From Perognathus longimembris pacificus (taxonomy: Eukaryota > Chordata > Mammalia > Rodentia > Heteromyidae), in contig NC_063166.1 in the NCBI RefSeq assembly GCF_023159225.1, forward strand, positions 71,922,575-71,986,574: DNA of 64,000 bases. Direction: 5' to 3'. Both the position numbers and the translations under genes were made by a program. Every line of letters starts with the position of its first letter. The first letter of the stretch is position 1. The notes under the pieces are model-generated. The model did not search any database. It was not told the origin of the DNA and saw only the letters and a program-made list of their open reading frames with translations. Positions 22,852 through 33,599 of the stretch are shown here, one piece after another.

Positions 22852-23070
22852 AAAATTGGCTTTATAGGGGGCCACGCCGTGGGCCAGGTAGAGGAGCTAA
22901 CGCCTGGAAACTTAGTAATTCTGTCTTCATCTGAACTGAGCATTGCTTGGAGAAGAGTATGACAGACAATAATGCCTATTCCAGACGAAGAGGCCAGGTG
23001 CCGGGACAGCTGCCTTTCCTGGTGGGCGTAGGGGCTATGTAGTGTCCCTGCTGCACCCCAGCCTAGCACC
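22821..23070 (-). pseudogene. Possible 5'-truncated retrocopy with poly(A), inverted (parent unknown)
   Basis: A run of 27 T at 22821-22847 is followed by sequence which, read on the minus strand, ends ccccctataaagccaattt, then ttctt and the A run. The TATAAA variant lies about a dozen bases before the tail. This is the layout of a reverse-transcribed transcript end. The parent was not recognised, no convincing target duplication was found, and the far boundary is a guess. Confidence 0.3.
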
Positions 23071-23117
23071 TAGTATGCAAAGCACATGAGATACAATTTA
23101 TTGGTGTGTTGGGGTGA

Positions 23118-23122
<5 letters not shown>

Positions 23123-23167
<45 letters not shown>
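23123..23167. repeat. (GT)n microsatellite
   Basis: An uninterrupted run of about 22 GT units. Confidence 0.98.
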
Positions 23168-23168
<1 letters not shown>

Positions 23169-23308
23169 TTTGTGTGACTACTCCCCCCAAGCTCACACTG
23201 CTAGACCAGGGTGGGGGGTGGGGTGGGGAAGGAGGGAGGGCAAGTCCTGAGTCCCACTCTGTTCCAGCCAGTCAGCTCAGCTGCTGATGCTGCAAAGTGG
23301 TACGGTGC

Positions 23309-23321
23309 TGCCCTCTGCTGG
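23309..23321 (-). promoter_or_regulatory. CTCF-type insulator motif, reverse orientation
   Basis: The minus strand reads CCAGCAGAGGGCA, which fits the core consensus CCASYAGRKGGCR at all 13 positions. It lies 2.6 kb past the inferred DHX35 end in a SINE-free stretch. With the motif at 24719 it forms a divergent pair. Binding is inferred. Confidence 0.6.
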
Positions 23322-24718
23322 CCAGGGGAGGCAGCCACAGACCGCGGCTCCTGCCTTGGCAGTGGGCCCAGGGGACGTGACCCATGTAGCCATGCTTTTG
23401 GTCTCTTGTTTCTGGCCTCCCTGTGGCAAGATGGGGAGAGCAGAGTGATGTGCAGCGCTCTTCCCCAGTGCTCTCGGGTGTATGCTCGTCCATGGGCGGC
23501 CCCACCTGAGGTTGGCTGGGTTTGTGTGAATTCACTAATTTTGTCTTTCTCTAAGTATCACTGCTTGGAGAAGGGTGTGCCAGGCCATCCTGCATGATGC
23601 ATTGCTCTCCCTTTCTGCAGTCTACAGCCCCTCCCTCCGTGGTGGCAGCTGGTCCAGCGACTTGCTTCCCAGCCTTCTTTCTCCCACAGAGAGGGAGGGA
23701 CCGATCCTGACATTGAGGAGGGAGCATTCAACATCACAGGTGGAACCCAGAAATGCCTTTTTTGTGGGTTCCCTCACTCGGGCCACAAAATCAGAATCAG
23801 CCGCAGAGCCCCTGACACCTCCCATGCAGAGGTTCAGTCTGTTCCCTCCCCTGGCTGGCTAGAGTGATGGCTGGCCACACAAGGCCACCTAGCTTCTGTC
23901 CTGCTTGCTGAGACACCGTAAGCAAACCTGTGACTGAGACCAGAATGCCAGAGAGGCCTCTAGAGGCGTGGGCGGCTCTCCTAAAGCGTTCCAGGGAGTA
24001 GGGGGACAGAATGTCACTGTGGAAGTGGGCCCTCCGTTGGGACCTCACCAGGTCCTGCCTTTTGGCTCTCCCTCTGCTGAGACCCTCACCTCCAGGATGG
24101 AGACAATGCCCCCCCTCCACTATACCTTGTCCAAATCCCTGGCCATGTGTGAACAAGACAAAGTGGCAGTCACGTGTGCTACCAAGTTTTGAGGTGGGTT
24201 TCTAGGTGACATAGTCCCCAGAGCATGCAGCCAGGGCAGGGCTTTCAGACCCAGGCCTCTTCAGCCTGGTCTGGAACCTGAGACTGCAAGAATGCAGGTT
24301 CCCAGTGAATGTCCCCCTCCTGGCTAGCAGCAGGGCCTCTGACCTGGCCTTTAATGTGGAAGCCAGATATCGACAACCATGGCCCCTGAAAAGGGGTAGA
24401 GTGACACAGGGTGTTCAGGGTGGCAGGAAGTGTTTATACCTGTGGCTAGGGGCTCTTGAAGGTAGAACTGGACCAGACCAAAAAAAGGCTGGGACATCAG
24501 GGAGGATAAGGACCCAGGGACATTGCAAGTGGGTGGGCTGGCTCCTTTGCAAATGGACCAGGATGGAGGCAGCTGGTATCTGGTCCACTTCCTGGGGTTG
24601 CTGGTGCCCCCCCCCCACCCCCAGGGCTAGGGTGTTGGAGGCCTGCACAGTCAGACAGAGCCACCTCTTCTACCATTTGGGGTCCCGGGATGCTCTGGGC
24701 AGATGCTTCACGTGTCTG

Positions 24719-24735
24719 CCAGCAGGGGGCGCTGG
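24719..24735 (+). promoter_or_regulatory. CTCF-type insulator motif, forward orientation
   Basis: The plus strand reads CCAGCAGGGGGCGCTGG, essentially the textbook strong CTCF site, with all 13 core positions matched and the favoured GCT extension. It is not inside a recognised SINE. Occupancy is inferred. Confidence 0.75.
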
Positions 24736-26461
24736 TGTCCCACGTTTGTGTGCTTAGATCACACTGCCTTGCTCCTGGCGCTGTGGGTCTGTGCTGGTCC
24801 CTGCTTGGTGCAAGCGCGCCATCCACCCAGCCACGCACGCTCCCAGGTGGTCCAGCCCAAACCTCAGAGCTTAAGGAACAGCTCCCTCCTCTCTTCTGCC
24901 CATTCTGCCCATAGCAGGTGTCACCACCAGGTCCTTTCATCTCCACCACCCCTGAGAAGAATACATGAATCTCTCCACTTGGAAGGTGCAAAAAAATTAA
25001 AAAAAAAATCATAGACTACCCACAAACCCTTTTGGAGTTCTGCAGACTTGAGGACTTGCAAAGAGGGACGAATGGTGCAGACCCGCTCAGGCCACCCCCT
25101 AACCTGTGTGTCTGTCCAGTGGGGCTTCCTCTCCTGCAGCCTCCAGCCTGGCACCTACCAAGAAGCACGCCCAAGGGCACGGTGCGCAGTGACAGCCTGA
25201 TCTCCCAGCCGCACTCATCGGAGCCTAGGCCTCAAGGCCCAAGTTACAGCCATGAGCACTCAAGGCCTGAGCCCGCCCCAGGCTAGGCTCCGGTCTGTTG
25301 GAAGCCAGCCAGCGAGTAAGTTGCCTCAGCTTCAGATACAGGCCTGACAGGAGGCAGTGGAGGTACTGAAGGGCCTGTCTCTATGAGTCACGGGGTCCCT
25401 GCTTCATCTTGTTGTGTGAATACAGGCGGGACCCTTCACCATGGCCTCAGTTTCCTCATCGGTGAGAATGATATCAGTTGATACCTGGGCATTAATCAGG
25501 CTGCTTTTTATGTCTTAGGATGGATGCTTTGAGATGCTGGGCACTTTGTTCCAGGGAGGGACCGCCCCACCCCGGGCCAGTTGATCTTAGAGATGAGAAC
25601 CATTTGTATGCATGCGGGCACTTTGGATGCAAAGTCTCCAGTTCAAAGCCCCCACCCTAACTTGCTCTTTGGAACACCAGCCGGAGTTCTCTTCTTTAGG
25701 GCTACTTATCAGACGAGGCCCAAGCCGTCTAACCTGGAGGGCTCAAGCCAAATCTGGCCAGGCCTAAGTGGCTTTCCTTGTCTCACAGCTCCTTCCTGTG
25801 GCAAACATCAGAAGGCCTTCGATTCCCCGGGTTCCTTCTGCCCCCGGGAGCCACCCCGGCTTCCTCCTAGGGCCTGCCTGCCTGCTGTTGGGAAACTGTT
25901 AGCAGTTAGCTCCTTAGCCAGTAGTCTCCGTGGCTGTCATTTCACTTGTGACAACACATAGCCGTGAGGGTTTTATAGAACAATCTCATAAGACAGCGGC
26001 AGGGGGCAGGTGGCTGAACTTTCCCGGAGTACTCACAATCTAGCCGGACACAGCTAAACAAGCTCTCTCTGTGGTCCTGTCTCCCCACTCGGTCTCCCCT
26101 TCTCTACGCTGGCTGCCTTCTGGGGCAGCTCTGAGCTGGAGGGTTCCAGGTGCAGCTGGTGCACGCCCTTGGCCATGGAGCCGAGCCCCAGGCTGACACT
26201 GATGGTCAGGTGAGGAGCAGAGCAGGGGTCCCAGCCGAGGGGACCCCACCTTTGTGCCATTTCGGCTGCAGTGACTAGATTTCTAATTAGGGACAACCTC
26301 CTCAAACCTGCCTTCGGTAACATACCCAGCACAACCGGGGTGATGGCTCAGACTCCCAGCCAAAAGAATGATAGTCCTTCCTCTTCTTCCTCCTCCTTTT
26401 TTCCTTCTTTCCCTTCCCTGTTGGGCAGTTTATATTAGCAGTTTCTGGTCTATAGTCACAT
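24736..26461. other. Intergenic, no gene seen; one MIR relic
   Basis: A direct MIR-like relic at 25390-25540 (catggcctcagtttcctcat is the diagnostic part) and a conserved-looking stretch at 25880-26010 (tgtcatttcacttgtgacaa, then ttttatagaacaatctcata). Otherwise unremarkable. Confidence 0.5.
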
Positions 26462-26690
26462 TTTTTTGGGGTTGATCATGGGGTTTAAACTCAGCGGCTG
26501 GGTGCTGCCCCTGAGCTTTTTCACTCAAGGTTAGAGCTCTACCACTTTGAGCCACAGCTCCACTTCTGGTTTTCCGGTGGTTAATTGGAGATAAGAGTGT
26601 CATGGACTTTCCGGCCAGGGCTGGCTTTGAACTGTGATCCTCAGAGCTCAGCCTCTTAAGTATCGAGGATTACAAGGTTTGAGGCACCAC
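26462..26690 (-). repeat. B1/ID composite SINE, inverted
   Basis: gggtttaaactcagcggctg, ctctaccactttgagccaca, gttaattggagataagagtg, then cagcctcttaagtatcgagg. The whole order of the inverted element is present. Confidence 0.85.
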
Positions 26691-26984
26691 TTTGAAACTG
26701 CTGTCCTATTTACAGGATGCTAGATTCTTCCACTGGCCCCCTTTTACATCTGAGAAGACTGCAGTACAAAGGGAGGCAGCGCCTTGTGCTTCAAAGCAAG
26801 GCGTCTGGTATGTGGGAAGCCACTGAGGAAAGGACCTTGATTTTGGTGTAATGGTCTCACCACAAGGCCCTGAGAAAGAGCCAGAAGGGCAGGACTGGAT
26901 GCTATGGCAGGGGGGGGGGGGGGAGGGCCTGCCGGGAGGGAGGGAGGATGAGTTAGTCACCAAGTGGTTGGGTGACAGGGCTGG

Positions 26985-27180
26985 AGATGGCGGCGACTTC
27001 AGCGGCGGGCGGAAAATCAATAGGTGATCAGCGGTCGGGGGCAGCTGTTCATCAGGTGCGGCAGCAGCGAGGCAGGGCAGGGCGAGGGGGGGGGACCCCC
27101 CCTCCGTAGGATTGATCAAACAGCCAGACACCCAAGGCCAAACTCACTAATAAAGTGAGACATTCAGCTCAGCCCTCAGC
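26985..27180. promoter_or_regulatory. Candidate conserved noncoding element with homopolymer hairpin
   Basis: CpG-containing, repeat-free sequence (gatggcggcgacttcagcgg, then aaaatcaataggtgatcagc) that looks constrained, flanking a G9-A-C7 inverted run at 27086-27102. The role is inferred. Confidence 0.25.
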
Positions 27181-28389
27181 CGCGAGGCTGGCTGAAGGTC
27201 TTAAAAAAACCGCTTAGCTGGGGACTTCTTGCTAAACTGTCTTTGTTTCTCCAGGCTCGCGGGAGGGGAGGGAGGACAGCTTGCTCGGGCCACTGTGAGT
27301 CCTGGCTCACTCTACGTGACACCAGCCTGGAACAGGAGCCGCAGAGCCCGCAGGGCAAGGGTAACCCCACTACAGCACACACCATTTCACGGCTTTGCAT
27401 TCTCATGCACACGGTAGTCACGTATGTGTGTGAGTAGTGGCAGGAGACGTGTGTGTGTCCCTGTCTGCACACAGGTGCCTGCACGTACCCGCAGGTGATC
27501 GCATTTGCCTGCGCGTGTGTGCATCCATGCACAAGCGCCTCAGCAATGCAAAAAAGAGGAAGTCTAACTGGGAAAGGAAGGAGGAGGGGGTCAGAGGTCA
27601 GTGTTTGGCAGCGGTCGAGAGGCAGGAAGGCAGCAGGAGGAGGGGCAGAGGGGCCTGGGTATCTGTGAGTGAGGGAACGGAGAGCAAGAAGAGGGCAGCT
27701 GGGTGGTGAATGCGAATGCTGACACTCTCGGAGGGATCCAGGCCGAGGCTGGGCATGTGGGGGACATGGAACTTATTTGGATTCAACACTGAGAGTTAAA
27801 CTTCATGGAATCCCCTTGCAGGTGAAAGGTTGCACGAGGAATTTCCCACGGGTCATCTTCTAACCCTAGAGGAGGCCTGGCCTTTATTTCCATTGTGTGG
27901 GTGACTCACTGGAGCCCAGAGGTTGACCTGTTCATGGAAGTCCTCTGGCTAAGGAGTGGTAGAGGCAAGATACATGGCCAGCCTTGTGGGCTCCAGTGTG
28001 TGGCTGCCAAGGGCCCCCCTCCCCCCGCCCCCTTGACCAGGGGGGGCCCTTTGGGAAGCCGTTCCCATCACTGCACTTGTGCAGGTGTGAGGCCCACACC
28101 AGCAGTGACCACCTGCCTGGCCCCGCCCCGCCCCGCCCCGCCTCCCAGAGCTCCTGGCTGGGCTGGGCAGCTGCTCTACCTACTGAGAGAGCCACGTGGG
28201 TGCCCAGGACATGAGGGACAGGGAAGGGGCTGGGAGGAGCTCCCAAGCTCTGGTAGCTGACTGTACCATACGCATATTTTAGTCTCTCACAGCTTTTAGA
28301 GCTTTATAAAAACATGGATCCCATTCATTGAGACTGCTTGGAGATACTAAGCATTCTTCTAGAATGTGTTAGATGTTCAAAATACAGGA
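27181..28389. other. Intergenic, no gene seen; GC-box cluster
   Basis: GC-rich with a tandem of CCCCG GC-boxes (Sp1-like) at 28121-28142 and TG-rich stretches at 27420-27530. No convincing open frame or known transcript. Confidence 0.5.
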
Positions 28390-28800
28390 TTTCACTATGA
28401 CATTTGTATAAGTTATATATAATATATAATAGTAAATATATTATATTCAATGTATTTATATCTTATATAAATACACACACAATATATAAATATATAAGAT
28501 ATTTATATACCTAATAGATTATATAATGTGTATATAATATATATTATGTATTATATAATGTGCATAAAATATACTATAATTATATTATATAATATATATT
28601 ATTATACAATGTATAATTATATACATTGTATTATACTATGTATAATAATATATATTATATAATTGTCAAATATGTCATGTTAATATATATATAAATATTA
28701 TAGAAAAATATATAATGAACTTGGATTATATTCACCTCCCATTATCCTCGTTGGCCCACTCACCCTCTTCCTAAGTCATTTCCCTTCTACTCTCGTGTGT
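28390..28800 (-). repeat. LINE-1 3' end, inverted, with internal AT-rich expansion
   Basis: The flanks (aatacaggatttcactatgaca at the left, ttatattcacctcccattat at the right) read like one inverted rodent L1 3' end. Between them 28405-28715 is almost pure A and T, including an 11-bp-arm palindrome at 28605-28630. Confidence 0.5.
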
Positions 28801-29025
28801 GTGCGTGTGTGTGTGTGCGTATGCTGACACTAGGGCTTGAACGCAGGGCTTTCTGGTCTTGCTTAGCCTTTTTGCTCAAGGCTGGCACTCTACCACTTGA
28901 GCCAGTCTCCACTTCCAGCTTTTTGCTAGTTACTTGGAGATCAGAGTCTCAGGAATTGGTGTGCCTGAGTTAAGCCTGGATCGTCATATCTCAGCCTCCT
29001 AAACAGGTAGGATTACAGAGAGACG
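28797..29025 (-). repeat. (GT)n then B1/ID composite SINE, inverted
   Basis: A GT run at 28797-28818 sits on the tail side of an inverted copy (ctagggcttgaacgcagggc, ctctaccacttgagccagtc, cagcctcctaaacaggtagg). Confidence 0.8.
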
Positions 29026-30020
29026 ATGACAGTGAGATTGCCCAGTGGACAGGCAGACAGGCCCCTCTTTGGGCTCTGGGAATGCCAGCATCAGAGGGTC
29101 CTTTCTGACCCTCTAAGACCACCCACAGCACCCTCTCCCTGCCTCTCTCGAATGAAGTCATTTCCACGATGTTGGCTGGCACATGCTGTTCATGACCCTA
29201 CAAGGAACAACATCCTTCAATAAGCCACAGGATTTTCCCAGCCAAGAACTTGCTGTTCCAAGTTCATTAAACTTGGTTGATATTCACTCTCCATGTTGGT
29301 GCCAAGAGCTGGTGTGGGCAGAACTTGTAACGTCATGGGGTGGTGAATGTAACGGGTTGTTCAGTTGGAAGGAAGTGAACGTGATTTTTTTTTTTTTAAC
29401 AGTGCACATTTTGGATTGGCAATGAATCTTGGCATGGATGTAGGGAAAATGGCCCACTTATGTGTTTATTAAGGGAGCACAAATTGGTATAGCTCTTGTG
29501 GAGAGCAATTTGGAAATGATATGAGATACACAGTGTGTGGAGGTAGTTTGGGGTTTCTTGGAATTCAAAATTACAAGGCATGTAAGCCTTTGTTTATCCA
29601 TAAGTGAGTTTAATTTCTATCTCAATGTCTTCTCCTCCCTTCAAAATACTCATAAATCTTCCACTGGAAAGCAGAAAAAAATATAATTCTAGTTAATTCG
29701 AGAGTGTGCAACAACAAGGAAGTGGGTATTCTTCAGTCAATTACAACTCATTCTTTTGCTTATTTTCTTTTTGCAGAGGGGGAACTTGGGGGTGGTTAGT
29801 GTTTATGTATTAAGTCCTTGTTGGGTTTTAACCTAGCAAAGGGGCCTGTGGAGCAGCACTGAGTTCCCTGGTGTATTTGAGTCCCTTCCCTCCCTTCCCC
29901 TCCCTTTCTTTCTTCCTCTTCATCTCTCTTCCTCTTTCGCAGCTGTGGCTTTCTATGTTAAATGTCTGCTGTACCTCATCATCTTTTTTTGGGGGGGGGT
30001 TTCCATATTTAAAAAGTTTC
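29026..30020. other. Intergenic, no gene seen
   Basis: AT-leaning unique sequence. Pyrimidine-rich at 29880-29935. No coding or RNA gene recognised. Confidence 0.5.
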
Positions 30021-30140
30021 AGGAGCTGAGTGTAGTGGCTCCTACTCGTAATCTCCGTGTACTCAGGAGGACGAGGTAGAATTACATGTGTGAGGCTAGC
30101 CTGGGTAAGATGGCGAGACCCTGTCTTGAAAAACCAACCC
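30021..30140 (+). repeat. B1-like SINE, direct
   Basis: gagtgtagtggctcctactc, then gctagcctgggtaagatggc and gagaccctgtcttgaaaa. Confidence 0.7.
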
Positions 30141-30451
30141 CCCACCCCTGCCACCGAACAATGATAAAGCTACTATACAAAAATCAAGTGCAGAAAACAT
30201 AAGTGTTCCAAGCAAATCTGTGCTTACCACCCTGGTTAGGACATCAAACCAGGTGCATCTCCCCATTAACTCTGTCAACAGGCATCCATTATAATTTCAG
30301 GGTAATGCCATTTTAAACCATCACTTCATATTGAAATGATTTTAGGTGACCAAAGCTGCCAAAAAAAAAAAAAAAAGAATACAGGAGATTCCTCTGTGCC
30401 CTCTATCCCCACCCCCACCCCATTCAGCTTCTCTAATGAAGCATCTCTCTT

Positions 30452-30727
30452 ATTTTTTTTTTGGTGGTACGGGGCCACTGGGCTAGCTCCATTTTGCATT
30501 GGTTGGTTTTGCAATAGGAGCTCACTTTCTTATACCTGATCTGACCTTTTCCTGCCTAGACTGGACCATGATCTTCCTATTTGTGCTTGCCCGTGTCACT
30601 AGGATGACAGGTGCTTGCCATTCACATTCAGCCAACTGGTTGACATGGAGTCTCGTGAACTTCTTTTGCTCGGGCCGATCTCCTTCTCCCAAGTAGCTGG
30701 GATTAGAGGCTTGAGCCACTGATCTCG
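30452..30727 (-). repeat. Degenerate inverted B1-type composite SINE
   Basis: It ends with the inverted head tcccaagtagctgggattag and aggcttgagccactgatctc. The 5' two thirds are diverged but keep 7SL-like text (cctgcctagactggaccatg). Confidence 0.55.
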
Positions 30728-31624
30728 GAGAGAATTTCATGTTATAACTACTGTGTGTTCGTCCAAAGTAAATTCACACTGGTGCCAGGCCATTCACCGA
30801 AGTATAGACGTTATTTGGATTTCATTGGCTTCCCCCCCCCCCCCGCCACTACTGCCCTGTTTCTTCTCTTCTCTTTGTTTAAGGTGGTAGAAAAGCTTAT
30901 TAGAGAAGGAATATGGCAGAAAAAGAAAGCACATGGCATAGATGAGGCACAGGAAGTCTCAGCCCTCTTACGCCAGCTTCATCCTCGGGTTGAGTGGTGG
31001 AAATTGGAGTCTTTGGGGATGGCTTTCTGATTGGTGGATCTCCTTTCTCTCCCCTTAAGGTCGCAATGCCAAAAATGGGGTGTTCAGGGCTCTCTGCACT
31101 GCTCTAAGGGGAGAGAACAGCACCCACAAGGCTCTGTGTAAAGGTAAGGAAGGTTATTTTGCCATGCAGAGGGCCTGAACTGCCCGGTGCATCTGGAGGT
31201 GGACACATTTCTGCTTGGTGCCAAGCCAGGGCCTGGGGCTCTACTTGGCAACTTAACTTTTGCATTTTTGAAAAGTTTATAAACAAGCACTTGCGACAGT
31301 AGTTAGAAGTAACGTATTTGTCTTAGAAACTTCAGCTCTTTTGATAAGCTTTGGGGGGAAAATGGTAAGCTCTGCACCATTTAAGGTAGAATACAGCACA
31401 TGACAGCCACGCGTCAAGCTCTCATCAATCTCCCGTTCACACCGTGCATGTGCCTGGGATTGGCTGGCACTTGCCAGGTCTCCCCAGATCTAAGGGGCCT
31501 CCGAGTCCAGTGGCTGGGCACCAGGAAGGGGTGAGCCCTTGGCTGCAGGTCTCCGTACCTACCCAAGGGAGCCTCCCCAGGGTCCTGTCCCCCCCCCCCC
31601 CAGCATCTGCCCTGGTTGCCAGGG

Positions 31625-31730
31625 AAACCGCCCTTTATTGAGTGGAAGGCATCCCCAACCCAGCCCAGTGATTTGTCCTTGTCTAATTATTATGACTCTT
31701 TGCATGTCGCCTTTTGGATGAGTAATGGGG
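31625..31730. promoter_or_regulatory. Candidate distal enhancer block
   Basis: Repeat-free sequence with packed motifs: a TAATTATTA homeodomain pair, an octamer-like TTTGCATG and a GGATGAGTAATG stretch. Conservation-like appearance only; function is inferred. Confidence 0.3.
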
Positions 31731-32680
31731 GAGGGTCGAGGGTGGGAGCAGGAAGGTGCTGAGGGGCAGTGATTTGTGGGCTTGGCAGCTCATCTTTGAG
31801 AGGACCACCTTTATCTTTGTGGAGCAGCAAACAGCCCAATGGAGGAACGAATCCAACCATTCCCGGGTGGCTGTGTGGCTCTGTGACTGTGTGTCTGTGT
31901 GTGTCTGTGTGTGCAGATGCTGGTATGGAGTGCACTGACTGGGCACGCGTGTGCACGTGGACTTGAGGTGTAGGAATGTAGGCAGACTTCTCAGTCTGAG
32001 TCCATAGCCATGATCCCAGAGTATGCGTGACTCTCACGGCTCACCATGCCACAGGTCCGTGTGTCTCAGTGTCTGCGCCTCATTTGAGTGAGCTTCCTGA
32101 CCCCGGTGTGATGTGCTGCTGGTGGGCCCAGCATGATGACGGTGTGTGTGGATGAGGACATTAAAGCACAGAAACCCTGGGTGTGTACAGGCCGGAGACA
32201 CAGCTATGGCATGTGTGTGCGTGTGTGTGCTTCTTCCTGAATCTCTGTGTGGCCATGGATTACATTCTACTTTCCAATACTGAGCTCGTGTTCATGGGAC
32301 TGAGCGCCCGTGCGGCAGTGCAGCCCACCTCTGAGAGATCCTAAAGTCAGTGCCCGAAATCAGAGACACCTGAGCTGGAGACATCACAGTGGGTGAAATA
32401 TCACTGCTTGCATGGTGCCTGTTTGGGGTAGCTGGGGTGGATTGCAATACAGCCTTTTGCTGTGGTCCTGCCTCAGTCCGGGCCCTGTGAATGTGGCCTT
32501 GCAGCCCATGCTAACAGAGGGAAGGTCTGCTTGCTCACACCTGTGCTGGGCTAGAGGAGCATCCACTTTCCTCATCCATCACAGGTTGTTGGCAGGTGTT
32601 GTCAACATCTGACTAGATGTTGGGGTGTACTTGTCTCCCTCGGTTTCTTGTTGGATGGACAGCTTACCGCATCATACAGT
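31731..32680. other. Intergenic, TG-rich, no gene seen
   Basis: Several short TG runs (31885-31915, 32205-32230) in GC-moderate sequence. No gene or interspersed repeat recognised. Confidence 0.5.
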
Positions 32681-32685
32681 TACAC

Positions 32686-32870
32686 CCTCTCCTCTCCTCT
32701 CCTCTCCTCTCCTCTCCTCTCCTCTCCTCTCCTCTCTTCTCCTCACCTCTCCTCTCCTCTCGTCTCTTCTCTCCTCCCCTCCCTTCTCCTCTCCTCCTCT
32801 CTCTTCCCCCTCCCTCTTCCTTTTTCGTTCCTTTCCTTTCTTCATTTCCCCTTCTCCTCCTTCCTTATTC
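32686..32870. repeat. (CTCCT)n and pyrimidine tract
   Basis: Pentamer repeats to about 32765, then imperfect C/T sequence. Nearly pure pyrimidine on the + strand. Confidence 0.95.
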
Positions 32871-33429
32871 CTCCTCCTCCCCACCCCCTTGTGGCCCACT
32901 GAACAAGACTGGCTTTTTTTCCCCTTCTTTACATGGCTTTTGCTCAAGTATACAGGGTGTCAGAGAAAGTTCTGTGGCCTCTGAAAACTTGAGAGTTCTG
33001 TTCTCTGGGTCCCAGCAAGGGAGCTGGAGCTAATTTCCCAGAAAGAAAATCCTGTGCAATTCACCCTAGTGCCCCCCCCCCGCCCCCTAACTAAGGTTCT
33101 CACCACACCGGCAGCAGCTCGAGGACGTCTAGACAGGGACCTTGGGGTTCCCAAGAGGAAGAGGAAGGGGAAGCCTCTCTCTACCAAGCCTGTAGATGGG
33201 TGTCCCTGGAGGGCGTGGCCTCCGTGGAGGGGTGTGGCTGAGTCTCCTCTCCTGTATGGGGCCTTCTCTCATGTGGTCAGGGCTGCGCCTGGGTGGGGGT
33301 GGGGGAACAGGGTCAACCCTCAGCTAACCTGCATATTTAAGTTCTTGTGTCCCTTCTCCATGCCCGGAGAGCCATGAGTCAGAGTGACCTGAGCCCCTGC
33401 ATACTGCAGAGGCAGGGAGCAACACACAG

Positions 33430-33431
<2 letters not shown>

Positions 33432-33470
<39 letters not shown>
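33432..33470. repeat. (GT)n microsatellite
   Basis: About 19 uninterrupted units. Confidence 0.98.
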
Positions 33471-33471
<1 letters not shown>

Positions 33472-33489
33472 AATTAGCATAGAGGGGGG

Positions 33490-33575
33490 ATTGGAGGTGT
33501 GGCTCAGGTGGTAAAGTACCAGCCAGTGAACAAAAGCATTAGATATCCAGTTCCAGTCTAGATCTTGAGTAACAA
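33490..33575 (+). repeat. ID-like SINE, degenerate
   Basis: ttggaggtgtggctcaggtg followed by gtaaagtaccagccagtg resembles the ID-type A-box half. The B-box half is decayed. Confidence 0.5.
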
Positions 33576-33599
33576 AATTAGCCAAGAAGAGTGGCGTGG

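Noticed and set aside
24497..25012. 171-codon open frame on the minus strand.
   Set aside because: It overlaps open frames in other phases, has no recognisable domain, and runs across the CTCF motif and homopolymers; compositional.
26706..27131. 141-codon minus-strand open frame.
   Set aside because: Pro/Ser-rich translation of GC-rich and homopolymer sequence; no domain or splice logic.
28121..28142. Tandem GC boxes as a possible promoter.
   Set aside because: No CpG island of adequate length, initiator, first exon or splice donor could be supported nearby.
32617..33033. 138-codon Ser/Leu/Pro-rich open frame.
   Set aside because: It is the translation of the CTCCT repeat.
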